A DNA stretch of 64,000 nt from Streptomyces sp. TLI_146. GTDB taxonomy: Bacteria; Actinomycetota; Actinomycetes; Streptomycetales; Streptomycetaceae. A program made the position numbers and the translations under genes. This document shows, in pieces, positions 44,829-53,996 of this stretch (position 1 is its first letter; every line of letters begins with the position of its first letter). The DNA lies in the NCBI RefSeq assembly GCF_002846415.1, contig NZ_PJMX01000001.1, positions 3,906,001-3,970,000 of the forward strand, in the 5' to 3' direction. Below the pieces are notes generated by a model. That model was not told where the DNA came from and did no database searches. It worked only from the letters and a program-made list of their open reading frames with translations.

Positions 44829-44863
44829 TGCCCCTGGGGGCGCACGCAAGCGCTCCAGGGGCA
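44829..44863 (-). terminator. Hairpin downstream of hpf
   Basis: TGCCCCTGG (44829-44837) pairs exactly with CCAGGGGCA (44855-44863). It begins 57 bases beyond the hpf stop codon on the minus strand and is the best terminator candidate for hpf. Confidence 0.55.
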
Positions 44864-44920
44864 TCACCGCACTCTGGTACGGCGCGCCGCACCGATCCGT
44901 TCAGCGCGCCGCCGACCTGG

Positions 44921-45610
44921 TCAGCCGCCGAGTGCTCCACCGGCGCCGCCCGCGTCCTCACCGGCGAGCGGGTCCGATTCCAGATGAATCACGCCGTAGT
45001 CGTAGGCGTGCCGCCGGTAGACCACGCTGGGCTGCTTCGTCTCGGAGTCGACGAAGAGGTAGAAGTCGTGCCCGACCAGCTCCATCTCGTAGAGCGCCTG
45101 GTCGAGCGTCATCGGGGCGGCCACATGGGTCTTCTCGCGGACCACCAGCGGGCCTTCGCCCTGTACCTCGACCGACCCCATCCGGGTGACGGGGACGCCC
45201 TCGTCCCTCGATCCGTCCACGAGCTCCCCGCTTCCGTTCAACTGGGCGGCGTCCGGCATCACGACGGCCACCTCGGCAGCCGACAGCCGACCGTTGCCCC
45301 TGCGGGTGTAGCGCTTGTCGTGCTGCTTGCGCAGCCGCGCCTCCAGCTTGCTGTGGGCCAGGTCGAGGGCTGCGTACGGGTCGCCTGCCGCCGCCTCCGC
45401 CCGGATCACCGGGCCACGCGAGTGCAGCGTGATCTCCACTCGGTCGGAACGGTCGGCCTGCCGCGGGTTGTGTTCCTTGGACACCTCGACGTCGAGGCTG
45501 ATTACCTTGCCGTCGAGCTTCTGGATCTTCTCCAGCTTCAGCTTCTCGGCCACGTGCTTGCGGAACCGCTCGGGCACCTCTGTCTTGCGGCCCTTGACGA
45601 CGATGTCCAC
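44921..45610 (-). CDS. hpf: Long-form ribosome hibernation promoting factor
   Basis: This 229-aa protein binds the 30S subunit and drives 100S ribosome dimers in stationary phase or stress. The N-terminal domain (MDIVVKGRKTEVPERFRKHV, RVEITLHSRG, DPYAALDLAHSKLEARLRK) is the beta-alpha ribosome-binding fold. After a variable linker the C-terminal dimerisation domain (about 165-215) has MTLDQALYEMELVGHDFYLF and VVYRRHAYDYGVI. The long form is normal for Gram-positives. Start: GTG with GGAG six bases upstream. Confidence 0.96.
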   Translation of the reverse strand: MDIVVKGRKTEVPERFRKHVAEKLKLEKIQKLDGKVISLDVEVSKEHNPRQADRSDRVEITLHSRGPVIRAEAAAGDPYAALDLAHSKLEARLRKQHDKRYTRRGNGRLSAAEVAVVMPDAAQLNGSGELVDGSRDEGVPVTRMGSVEVQGEGPLVVREKTHVAAPMTLDQALYEMELVGHDFYLFVDSETKQPSVVYRRHAYDYGVIHLESDPLAGEDAGGAGGALGG

Positions 45611-45632
45611 GCAGAACTCCGTTCCCGGATCA

Positions 45633-45691
45633 CTCCGCCTTCACTGCGGAGCATCTCCCTCTTGCACCAGACTCCGGTGACCACCGGAGTC
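45633..45691 (-). promoter_or_regulatory. Structured leader upstream of hpf
   Basis: Two perfect hairpins lie between 23 and 81 bases upstream of the hpf start: CTCCGC-N7-GCGGAG (45633-45651) and GACTCCGGTG-AC-CACCGGAGTC (45670-45691). A weaker one with CCGAC/GTCGG arms is at 45746-45762. They could be a leader affecting mRNA stability or translation, or a protein operator. The rest of the 314-base gap up to 45924 shows no gene and no convincing promoter. Confidence 0.45.
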
Positions 45692-45924
45692 TCGGACTGG
45701 GCGACTTTCACCTCCTCCTCCCCCGTGGGGAAGATCGCCACCCCACCGACTTCAGGGTCGGGGAAATACCCAGAAGCGGGGTCGTGCATTCAGCGAGGCC
45801 AGCTTTCGCCATTCCTCACAACCGAACATAGCTCGCTCGGACGGATGTCGGCACCCGCTACCCGCACGTACCTCCGTTCAGGTGTTTCCTCCCTCTCACT
45901 ACCTGCAACGATGCAAGTTCCCTG

Positions 45925-46683
45925 TCAGTTCCGGTTTATTTCGAAAGATGCCGGAGTGGATGCGACGACCGCGGCTGCGGCCGTCCGTTGTGCGAATCCA
46001 GCAATTGCGTGCGCCGGGGCACCGCCGGCCGCCCGGGTGGCCACACCGCCGGCGCCCGCGACGGCCCGGGCCGCCTCCACCAGCGAGGCTCCCGTCGTCA
46101 TCAGGTCGTCTACCAGGACCACCCGGCCGCCTTCCAGCAGCCTGTCACCGCCTGCCGACACCTCCAGCGCCCCGCTCAGATTCGCCAGCCGCTGCCGGGC
46201 GCTCAGCCCCGACTGGTCCGCCACCGCACGCCGCTGGCGCAGCACCGCCGCCACACGCGCGTCCGTGCCCGTACGCCGCAACTCCCCGGCCGCCGCCAGG
46301 GCGATCCGGCGCGCCGGATCATGCCCGCGGGCCCGCACCGCCCGCCGCGCCGACGGCACCGGCACGAGCAGCAGCGGCCCGTCCCGGGGCGCCGCCGCGG
46401 CCGCGCGCACCGCGCCCGCGAGCGCCTTCCCGAGGACCCCGGCCAGGCCCAGGGCGCCCCGTTCCTTGTGCGCGAGCAGCACCGCCCGCACCGCGTCCTC
46501 GTACACGGCCGCCGCGTACACCACCGGCAGTCCCGCGGGCTCGGGGGCAGGTCGGACCCGCCGTGCCCGCACACCGAGGAGCGCCGCCGCGCACCGCTCG
46601 CACAGCGCGGTACGGGGACTGCCGCAGCCGCCGCAGGCAACCGGCAGCACCAGCCCGGAGATCTCCTGCCACCATCCCCGCAT
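45925..46683 (-). CDS. ComF-family phosphoribosyltransferase-like protein
   Basis: This 252-aa protein has an N-terminal Cys cluster (CGGCG and CERC, about 17-33) typical of the ComF zinc finger, and a C-terminal PRTase-fold domain with the PRPP-loop-like VVLVDDLMTTGAS. In naturally competent bacteria ComF helps bring in DNA; in Streptomyces its role is unknown. It lies 143 bases after lpqB on the same strand. Start chosen at MRGWWQEI; a GTG three codons upstream is possible. Confidence 0.86.
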   Translation of the reverse strand: MRGWWQEISGLVLPVACGGCGSPRTALCERCAAALLGVRARRVRPAPEPAGLPVVYAAAVYEDAVRAVLLAHKERGALGLAGVLGKALAGAVRAAAAAPRDGPLLLVPVPSARRAVRARGHDPARRIALAAAGELRRTGTDARVAAVLRQRRAVADQSGLSARQRLANLSGALEVSAGGDRLLEGGRVVLVDDLMTTGASLVEAARAVAGAGGVATRAAGGAPAHAIAGFAQRTAAAAVVASTPASFEINRN

Positions 46684-46826
46684 GGCATCCACTCTGCCAA
46701 CAGGACGGCTGCCCGGCCACCCCTGTGGAAAACCCACCGGGGCCACCGGGCCACTGCCGGAACCCTTGAGCGACCGCCCGGGCGGCGCGACCGCCGGTGC
46801 GCAGGCGAGGGTTCAAAGACAGGCTC

Positions 46827-48716
46827 TCAGCCCGGGTAGACGGGCGAGGATCCCTTCTTGACCGCCGTCTTCCAGTTGGCGCCCGGCGGGAGCCGGACGA
46901 TGCCGTCCTCCCTGGAGTGCGCCACCAGCGGCAGCCGCTCGTCGTCCGCCGCGGCGATCTCGGTCACCCGGTTGGCGCCCGGCAGATTGCCCGCGGCCGA
47001 CAGCGAACCGTCCGTCTGCATGTAGCGCAGCTGCTGCTGGAGGCCGCCGGACTCCTTGCCGACCACGACGAGACGGCTGCGACCGGCCCAGGAAACGGCC
47101 GTCACATCCTCCATCTGCGGCGCTCCGGGGCGCAGTTCCACCACGGAGACCTGCGGGTGCTCCGGGTCGCCGATCCGCTCCACGCGGCCGATCCGCAGCG
47201 TCGTGTGGCCGCCCTCGTTCACCAGGAGCGCGATGCGCACCCCGTCCGCCGACATCCGCACCTGCTCGATGCGCGCCCCGTTCAGACCGGCGACATCGAC
47301 CTCCTGCGGCTGGCCCTCGCCGTTGTCGAGGCGGAGCAGCCGGGAGTGGCCCGGATCCCGGTCGGCCACCCACAGATCGTTGCGGCCGTCCCAACTCGGC
47401 GCCGAAAGGCCGTCCTTCGGATCCTTGCTCTGGCTGGTCACGAGCGTCTTCACCAGCTCGCCGTCGGACACGATCGGCGCCACGTACAGCGAACGGCCGT
47501 CGGCCGTCACTCCCGCCGCGCGCCTCTCGTCCCGCTCCACCGCGACCGTACGCAGCTGCTGACCCGTCCGGCCGAACGGCCCGGGCACCAGCTCGGTGAC
47601 CACGTCCCCGTCCGTGCTGTCCGCGCCGTCGGTGCCCTCCGCGCTGTCACGCGCCCCGGCACGCATCCGCGCGAGGCGCCCCTGCTCGTCCACGAAGTAC
47701 TGGCCGGGCTTGGGCGAGATGTGGTCCGGCGCGTACCCCTCGGCCTGGTCGCCGCCGAGCACGCACAGCTGCGAGCCGTTCGCCCGGTCCAGCTCCACCT
47801 GGCCGACCCGGGTGGCCGTCAGATCCCGCAGCGTGAACAGCAGTTGGGCCGCCATCTTGCGGCACTGGCTCCCGCCGACGTTGGACGCCCGCTCGTTCAG
47901 CGGCACCTTCAGCGCGTTGCGGTCGTCGAACGAGAGCGACTTGGTGCCGTCCTTCAGCGCCGTACCGCTCGGGAAGCGCGAACCCACCACCGGACGCAGC
48001 CAGTTGGTCGGCCCCTCCAGAACGGCCATGACCGTCTGGGTGACCAGGTTCATCTGCGTCTCGGGGTCGTTGCGCTGGCGCACGTACACCGGATCGGCCA
48101 CCAGCCGGTCCTGCCCCGACGCGAAGTAGTACTTGTTGACGGAACGGTAGATCCGCTGGAAGTCCGACTGCCCCAGCAGCAGCCCCTCGGGCAGCGCGTC
48201 GATGCGCCACTCCTTGCCGCTGGGCGTGCTCTGCCGTACGAGGTGGATCGTCTCGTTGTACGCCGACTTCGGCCCGGCCGGCTGATAGGCGTGCTGCTTG
48301 TCCACCACGGCGACCGGCTTCCCGGTCACCGTGAAGGTGAAGCTCGAACTGTCGCCCTTGTCGTTGGTCCGGTTCGGCTGCGGGTTCGGCCCGTCCGCCA
48401 GCACCGTGGTCGCCAGATCCGGCTTCCAGGTCCGCGCGGCCTGCGGCGTCAGATACTTGCGGGCCGTCGCGAACTGCGGGTCGTCACTGGTCATCGCCTC
48501 CAGGAACCCGTCGACTATCTCGTCGGCGGCCGCCCCCTCGCGCGGCGGCACCGCGTACACCTGCACCTGCGAGTCGGCGCGCTGCGAGGCCTGTACCGCG
48601 TGCACGTCCCCGCTGTCCGGCATCGACGCGCACCCCGCCACCAGCACACCGCCGCAGCCCAGCAGCGCGGCCGACCGCAGCCGACGGCCGCGGCCCCTCC
48701 CCCGATCAGCGCCCAC
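46827..48716 (-). CDS. lpqB: LpqB lipoprotein, MtrAB accessory
   Basis: This 629-aa lipoprotein modulates the MtrB sensor kinase in actinobacteria. The GTG start at 48716, with AGGAGG upstream, overlaps mtrB by 11 bases. The signal sequence has an Arg-rich n-region and the lipobox LVAGC with lipidated Cys29. A GerMN-like domain lies near residues 190-310, and the C-terminal half is beta-propeller-like (repeats around SAPSWDGRNDLWV and AVSWAGRSRLVVV). The conserved mtrA-mtrB-lpqB order supports the call. Confidence 0.95.
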   Translation of the reverse strand: MGADRGRGRGRRLRSAALLGCGGVLVAGCASMPDSGDVHAVQASQRADSQVQVYAVPPREGAAADEIVDGFLEAMTSDDPQFATARKYLTPQAARTWKPDLATTVLADGPNPQPNRTNDKGDSSSFTFTVTGKPVAVVDKQHAYQPAGPKSAYNETIHLVRQSTPSGKEWRIDALPEGLLLGQSDFQRIYRSVNKYYFASGQDRLVADPVYVRQRNDPETQMNLVTQTVMAVLEGPTNWLRPVVGSRFPSGTALKDGTKSLSFDDRNALKVPLNERASNVGGSQCRKMAAQLLFTLRDLTATRVGQVELDRANGSQLCVLGGDQAEGYAPDHISPKPGQYFVDEQGRLARMRAGARDSAEGTDGADSTDGDVVTELVPGPFGRTGQQLRTVAVERDERRAAGVTADGRSLYVAPIVSDGELVKTLVTSQSKDPKDGLSAPSWDGRNDLWVADRDPGHSRLLRLDNGEGQPQEVDVAGLNGARIEQVRMSADGVRIALLVNEGGHTTLRIGRVERIGDPEHPQVSVVELRPGAPQMEDVTAVSWAGRSRLVVVGKESGGLQQQLRYMQTDGSLSAAGNLPGANRVTEIAAADDERLPLVAHSREDGIVRLPPGANWKTAVKKGSSPVYPG

Positions 48717-50757
48717 GAGCCGATTCCTCCTGGTCGGCGGCTGCCGGGGCAGCCGCTGTGTCAGCAGCCTGCGATGGTACGGATTCGCCCTCCACGCGCG
48801 CGTCACTGACCCGGGGCACCACTCTGGCCCCCCCGCCACCGGGCAGCGCGGTCGGATCGGCGGCCGGCCCGGACGTCCTCGGCGGGACCGGGGGCCGGGG
48901 CGGCACGGGCAGCGAGGAGCGGGTGGCGGCGGGCTGGACCGGCACGCTCGCCAGCCGCAGCCCGTTGCCCTGCTCGACGGCCTCGCCCTGGCGGGCCCGC
49001 TCGCGCGCGGCCCGTGAGTCCTCCGGCTCCAGCGGTATCGGCGATCCGCGCAGCGGCTCGTCGGCCGTACGCGGCAGCGTCAGCCGGAACTGGGAGCCGC
49101 CACCGGGCTCGCCCCAGGCCTGCAGCCAGCCGCCGTGCAGCCGCGCGTCCTCGACCGCGATCGACAGTCCGAGGCCCGTGCCTCCGGTCGTCCTGGCCCG
49201 GGCCGGGTCGGCCCGCCAGAAGCGGTTGAACACCCGGGTCGCCTCGCCCGGCTTCAGGCCCACTCCGTAGTCGCGCACCGCGACCGCGACGGCGCCGCCG
49301 GCCGTGCCCATGCGCACCACCACGTCCCGGCCCTCGCCGTGCTCCACGGCGTTGACCACGAGGTTGCGCAGCACCCGCTCGACCCTGCGGGCATCGGCCT
49401 CCGCGACCACCGGCTGGTCGTCACCGACCACCCGTATCCGGGTGCCCTTGCGCTCGGCGAGCGGCTCGGCGCCCTCGATCACCCGTCGTACGACGTCCCG
49501 CAGGTCTATCGGCTCGGCCTCCAGGGCCGCCGCGCCCGCGTCGAACCGGCTGATCTCCAGCAGGTCGGCGAGCAGCGACTCGAACCGGTCGAGCTGCCCG
49601 GCCAGCAGCTCCGCCGACCGCGCCGTCACCGGATCGAAGTCGACGCGCGCCTCGTGGATGACGTCCGCCGCCATCCGTACGGTCGTCAGCGGCGTCCGCA
49701 GCTCGTGCGAGACGTCCGAGACGAACCGCCGCTGCATCCGCGACAGCTCCTCCAGCTGCTGGATCTTGATCTGGAGGTTCTGAGCCATCTTGTTGAAGGC
49801 CTCGCCGAGCCGCGCGATGTCGTCCTCGCCGGTGACCTTCATCCGCTCCTGGAGCTTGGCCGCGGAGAGCCGCTCCGCGATCTGCGCCGCCATCCGGACC
49901 GGGGTGACGACCTGGCGCACCACCAGCCAGGCGATCGCGCCGAGCAGCACCACCAGGAACAGCCCGGCGGTCGCGAGAGTGCCCTTGACCAGGCTCAGCG
50001 TCTTCTCCTCCTGCGCCAGCGGGAAGAGGTAGTACAGCTGGTAGGCCTGGCCGTCCACGTCCTTCAGCTTGGTCCCGATGACCAGCCCCGGCTTGGGCTC
50101 CTGGCCGTCGAGGTACTTGATCGAGGCGTACGTCTTGTACGCCCCCGTCCCCTGGTCGACGTTGTCCCGCAGGCTCTGCGGGACGCTCGCGACCGGATCC
50201 ACGCCGCCCGAGGCGCGCGGGCCGCGGTTGCTGGAGCCCGAGTCCTCGGAGTCGGCGCTCAGCGCGACCACGTAGAACGCGCCCTGGCCGCCACTGGCGA
50301 GCTGGGTCACCAGCTCGCTGCGCCAGGTCACCGAGCTGCCGGCCCGCCCGTCCGAGCTGCCGTCGTCCTGGCCGCCCGGCGCCGCCGGGGCGCTGGCCTT
50401 GTCCTTGGCCACGGCGAAGCCGCCCGCGGACTGGCTCTCGGACGCCTTCTCCTTGGTGACGAGGAGCCCGTTGCGCACCTGACCGATGACAACGAACCCG
50501 AGCAGCAGCACCACACCCAGCGACATCAGCAGGGTGGAGGCGACCACCCGCAGCTGGATGTTGCGCCGCCACAGCCGCACCGCGGGCAGCAGCGGACGCC
50601 GCACCCAGCGCACGAAGAGCCGCAGCACGGGGCTGCCGGGCGTGCCCTCCTGGAGGATCCGCCCGCCCCATGCCGTCGTCTTGCGTCCCACACCAGCAGC
50701 CCGCCCCCCACGGACCCCGGGCTTCCCGGGCTTCGGAGCAGCACCGCCGCGGGACAT
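48706..50757 (-). CDS. mtrB: Sensor histidine kinase MtrB
   Basis: This 683-aa membrane kinase phosphorylates MtrA in response to envelope or osmotic cues and links to cell division and wall metabolism. An N-terminal membrane helix is near residues 71-93 and a second near 260-285, with an extracytoplasmic domain of about 165 residues between. HAMP, then HisKA with FVSDVSHELRTPLTTVRM, then the ATPase domain with NLVVNAVEHGEG, RDYGVGL and GGTGLGLSI follow. A Pro/Ala-rich tail of about 100 residues trails it. The start ATG is one base after the mtrA stop. Confidence 0.96.
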   Translation of the reverse strand: MSRGGAAPKPGKPGVRGGRAAGVGRKTTAWGGRILQEGTPGSPVLRLFVRWVRRPLLPAVRLWRRNIQLRVVASTLLMSLGVVLLLGFVVIGQVRNGLLVTKEKASESQSAGGFAVAKDKASAPAAPGGQDDGSSDGRAGSSVTWRSELVTQLASGGQGAFYVVALSADSEDSGSSNRGPRASGGVDPVASVPQSLRDNVDQGTGAYKTYASIKYLDGQEPKPGLVIGTKLKDVDGQAYQLYYLFPLAQEEKTLSLVKGTLATAGLFLVVLLGAIAWLVVRQVVTPVRMAAQIAERLSAAKLQERMKVTGEDDIARLGEAFNKMAQNLQIKIQQLEELSRMQRRFVSDVSHELRTPLTTVRMAADVIHEARVDFDPVTARSAELLAGQLDRFESLLADLLEISRFDAGAAALEAEPIDLRDVVRRVIEGAEPLAERKGTRIRVVGDDQPVVAEADARRVERVLRNLVVNAVEHGEGRDVVVRMGTAGGAVAVAVRDYGVGLKPGEATRVFNRFWRADPARARTTGGTGLGLSIAVEDARLHGGWLQAWGEPGGGSQFRLTLPRTADEPLRGSPIPLEPEDSRAARERARQGEAVEQGNGLRLASVPVQPAATRSSLPVPPRPPVPPRTSGPAADPTALPGGGGARVVPRVSDARVEGESVPSQAADTAAAPAAADQEESARGR

Positions 50758-50758
50758 G

Positions 50759-51448
50759 TCAGCTCGGTCCGGCCTTGTAACCGACACCACGGACGGTCAC
50801 CACGATCTCCGGCCGCTCGGGGTCCTTCTCGACCTTCGAGCGCAGCCGCTGGACATGCACGTTGACCAGCCGCGTGTCCGCCGCGTGCCGGTACCCCCAC
50901 ACCTGCTCCAGGAGCACCTCACGGGTGAACACCTGCCACGGCTTGCGGGCCAGCGCGACCAGCAGGTCGAACTCCAGCGGGGTCAGGGCGATGGACTGCC
51001 CGTCCCGCTTCACGGAGTGACCCGCCACGTCGATCACCAGATCGCCGATCGCCAGCTGCTCCGGCGCCGGCTCCTCCGACCTCCTCAGGCGCGCCCGGAT
51101 ACGGGCGACCAGCTCCTTCGGCTTGAACGGCTTCACGATGTAGTCGTCCGCCCCGGACTCCAGGCCGACCACCACATCCACGGTGTCGCTCTTGGCGGTG
51201 AGCATCACGATCGGCACACCCGACTCGGCCCTGATCAGCCTGCAGACCTCGATGCCGTCCCGTCCGGGCAGCATGAGGTCCAGCAGCACCAGGTCCGGCT
51301 TGGCCTCACGGAATGCCGCCAGTGCCTTGTCGCCGTCCGCTACGAACGACGGCTCAAAACCTTCTCCACGCAGCACAATGCCGAGCATCTCGGCCAGCGC
51401 GGTGTCGTCGTCGACGACAAGGACGCGTCCCTTCATAAACGTCATCAT
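50759..51448 (-). CDS. mtrA: Response regulator MtrA
   Basis: This 229-aa OmpR/PhoB-type regulator has a receiver domain with acidic pocket VVDDD, phospho-acceptor Asp57 (LVLLDLMLPG), Thr83 and Lys105. The winged-helix DNA-binding domain (about 135-229) includes LTPLEFDLLVALARKP, EQVWGY, TRLVNVHVQRLRSKVE and VRGVGYKA. MtrA is a master regulator of development, antibiotic production and wall genes in Streptomyces. Start at ATG 51448 gives the usual MMTFMKGRVLVVDDD opening. Confidence 0.97.
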   Translation of the reverse strand: MMTFMKGRVLVVDDDTALAEMLGIVLRGEGFEPSFVADGDKALAAFREAKPDLVLLDLMLPGRDGIEVCRLIRAESGVPIVMLTAKSDTVDVVVGLESGADDYIVKPFKPKELVARIRARLRRSEEPAPEQLAIGDLVIDVAGHSVKRDGQSIALTPLEFDLLVALARKPWQVFTREVLLEQVWGYRHAADTRLVNVHVQRLRSKVEKDPERPEIVVTVRGVGYKAGPS

Positions 51449-51452
51449 CCCA

Positions 51453-52601
51453 TTAGCTAATCGTTACCTGGCGTGACCTGGCACACAGCTCTCTCAGCCC
51501 GCCCCCCGTCACGGGGGAGAGCACACCTTCCTCGGTGACGATCGCCGTCACCAACTCGGGGGGCGTCACATCGAACGCGGGGTTGTACGCCTGCGTCCCC
51601 AGCGGCGCCACGGGCAGCCCGCCGCCGGCCCCCCACCCGGCCGCGGAAACCTGCGGTCCGGTGAGCTCCGTCACCTCCTGCCCGGGTCGCTGCTCGACCT
51701 CGATCGCCGCCCCGTCGGGGGTTTCCAGATCCACCGTCGTGACCGGCGCCACCACGATGAACGGCACGTGGTGGTACTTGGCGAGTACAGCGAGCGGATA
51801 GCTTCCCACCTTGTTCGCCACCGATCCGTCGGCGGCGATGCGATCCGCCCCGATCAGAACGGCGTCCACCTCCCCCGCCGCGAACAGCGAACCCGCAGCA
51901 TTGTCGGTCAGCAAGCTGTACGCCATCCCACTGCGCGCCGCCTCGTACGCGGTCAGTCTGGCTCCTTGCAGCAGCGGCCGAGTCTCGTCCACCCACAGCC
52001 GCCGCAGCCGGCCCGCCCGGTGCGCGGCCAGCGCCACCGCGAACGCGGTGCCCTCGCCACCGGAGACCAGCCGCCCGGTGTTGCAGTGCGTGAGCACCCG
52101 GTGGCGGCCACCGGGCAGCAGCTCGTCGAGCAGTGCCAGCCCGTGGGCCGCCATCCTGGCACTGGCCTCGGCATCCGCCCGGTGCAGGGCCTTAGCGGCC
52201 GCCAGCGCCGCCGCCCCGGCCTCCTGCGGGCCCCCGCCCTTGTCGAGGGCCGCCTGGTACGCCCCCAGCGCCAGCCGCACCCCGTACCCGAGGTTCACCG
52301 CGGTGGGCCGCGCCGCCGCCAGCAGGGCCGCTGCCTCCTGTACGTCGAAGCCGCGCACCCCGGCCAGCGCCACCCCGTACGCCCCGGCGATCCCCAGCAG
52401 CGGAGCCCCTCGGACGGCCAGCGTCTGGATGGCCAGGACCAGCCCCGGCACATCCGTACAGACCAGTTCGACCTCCTCGGCCGGCAGCCGCGTCTGGTCG
52501 AGGAGCACCAGCACCGGCCCCTCCGGCGGCTCGTCCCAACGAAGCTGTGCCAGTCCCGACGGCTCGGAGCCCACGGTGGATCGCACCTCGTGATCAGCCA
52601 T
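51453..52601 (-). CDS. mtnA: Methylthioribose-1-phosphate isomerase
   Basis: This 382-aa aldose-ketose isomerase converts 5-methylthioribose 1-phosphate to the ribulose form in methionine salvage. Motifs: DQTRLP, TLAVRGAPLLGIAGAYGVAL, HCNTGRLVSGGEGTAF with the catalytic Cys, DNAAGSLF and GADRIAADGSVANKVGSYPLA with the catalytic Asp. Homology with the eIF2B/Rbs isomerase group is clear. It ends 4 bases before mtrA, so it may be cotranscribed with mtrAB-lpqB. Confidence 0.96.
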   Translation of the reverse strand: MADHEVRSTVGSEPSGLAQLRWDEPPEGPVLVLLDQTRLPAEEVELVCTDVPGLVLAIQTLAVRGAPLLGIAGAYGVALAGVRGFDVQEAAALLAAARPTAVNLGYGVRLALGAYQAALDKGGGPQEAGAAALAAAKALHRADAEASARMAAHGLALLDELLPGGRHRVLTHCNTGRLVSGGEGTAFAVALAAHRAGRLRRLWVDETRPLLQGARLTAYEAARSGMAYSLLTDNAAGSLFAAGEVDAVLIGADRIAADGSVANKVGSYPLAVLAKYHHVPFIVVAPVTTVDLETPDGAAIEVEQRPGQEVTELTGPQVSAAGWGAGGGLPVAPLGTQAYNPAFDVTPPELVTAIVTEEGVLSPVTGGGLRELCARSRQVTIS

Positions 52602-52756
52602 CCGCCCAGTCTGCCCGGTGAGCCGCCGACAATTGAAGGTGCTAACGAGATACGGGGGCCGGTCCGCAGCCAGGAACCGCATGGCACGATGGCTGCCGAC
52701 CCCAACGAGCCGGCTCGCCGAGCTGGTCCCACGACCAATCCACGAGGTGGACGACC

Positions 52757-53992
52757 GTGAACGACTCTCCGGGCTGGGCTTCGCCCGGATCGGCCCCCTC
52801 CGACGGCGAGGACTCCGGCACCCCCGGGCAGCCCGAGCCCTCCGACCGGGCCCGCGCGTCCTCGCAATGGTCCCGGAACCAGCCTCCGGCGGGCCAGTGG
52901 TCGCCTCCGGCCGCCACCCCGGGCCAGGGCACTCCCCCGCCCCCGCCGGGCCCTCCTGGGCCCCAGCAGGGCGGCTGGGGCCGGCCTCCGGCTCCCGGCG
53001 GGAACTGGAACCACGGGTGGGGACCCGCGCCGGCCGCCAAGCCCGGCGTGATCCCGCTCCGCCCGCTCGGGGTCGGCGAGATCCTGGACGGCGCGGTGTC
53101 GACGATGCGCGCCCACTGGCGCACGGTTCTCGGCCTGACCCTCACGGTCGCCGTGATCACGCAGATCGCGGACATTCTCGTCCAGCGCTACCTCCTGCCG
53201 GATCCCCCGGAGATCGACCCGAACGCCACCGGCACCGAGGCCATCGACCAGGCCTTCGACTCGCTGCGCTCCAGCCTGCTCGGCCTGCTGCCCGTCGCCG
53301 TCCTCGCACTGATCGGCACCCTCTTCGTCACGGCGGTCCTCACCGTCGTCATCAGCCGCTCCGTCCTGGGGCGGCCGGTGACGCTGCGGGAGGCCTGGGC
53401 GGAGGCCCGGCCGAGGCTGCTGCCCCTGCTCGGCCTCCTGGTGCTGCTGCCCCTGATGGCGGGCGCGATCGTCGGCATCGGCATCCTTCCGGGGGCGCTC
53501 ATCGGATCCGACGGGGGTGCGGCCCTGGCCGGCCTCGGCGGGCTGGCCGCCGTCGTGGTCGTCATCTGGCTGCTGGTCCAGTTCAGCCTCGCCGCGCCCG
53601 CGCTGATGCTGGAGCGCCAGGGCCTCGTCAAGTCCCTGCGCCGGTCCGCCAAGCTGGTGCGCGGCGCCTGGTGGCGGATCTTCGGCATCACGCTGCTGAC
53701 GCTGCTCCTGACGTTCATCGTCTCGATGATCATCGCGATCCCGTTCACCGTGATCGGAACGCTCGTGGACGACGGCGGCGGCAGCCTCTTCTCCGGGTCC
53801 ACTTCCGACTTCGGCTGGCCGTTCCTGATCATCACCGGGATCGGCGCCGTGATCGGCTCGGCGATCACCTACCCGATCTCCGCCGGTGTGGCCGCGCTGC
53901 TCTACGTCGACCAGCGCATCCGCCGCGAGGCCCTCGACCTCGATCTCGCCCGCGCCGCGAACCTCCCGGGCTACGAGACCCCCAGGAGCTGA
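52757..53992 (+). CDS. Multi-pass membrane protein, Pro-rich N-terminus
   Basis: This 411-aa protein from GTG (GAGGTGG upstream) has a disordered Pro/Gly/Gln-rich cytoplasmic N-terminus of about 95 residues. Then LRPLGVGEILDGAVSTMRAHWRTVLG opens about six membrane helices, ending ITYPISAGVAALLYVDQRIRREALD. That pattern matches the DUF7544 / glycerophosphodiesterase-membrane-like actinobacterial family. It is the first gene of a five-gene operon, with 4 bases to the next start. Function unknown. Confidence 0.85.
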   Translation: MNDSPGWASPGSAPSDGEDSGTPGQPEPSDRARASSQWSRNQPPAGQWSPPAATPGQGTPPPPPGPPGPQQGGWGRPPAPGGNWNHGWGPAPAAKPGVIPLRPLGVGEILDGAVSTMRAHWRTVLGLTLTVAVITQIADILVQRYLLPDPPEIDPNATGTEAIDQAFDSLRSSLLGLLPVAVLALIGTLFVTAVLTVVISRSVLGRPVTLREAWAEARPRLLPLLGLLVLLPLMAGAIVGIGILPGALIGSDGGAALAGLGGLAAVVVVIWLLVQFSLAAPALMLERQGLVKSLRRSAKLVRGAWWRIFGITLLTLLLTFIVSMIIAIPFTVIGTLVDDGGGSLFSGSTSDFGWPFLIITGIGAVIGSAITYPISAGVAALLYVDQRIRREALDLDLARAANLPGYETPRS

Positions 53993-53996
53993 TGCG

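Noticed and set aside
45538..45789. 83-codon frame upstream of and overlapping hpf
   Set aside because: It overlaps hpf out of frame and includes the leader hairpins. Codon bias is poor past the overlap, and no ribosome-binding site was seen.
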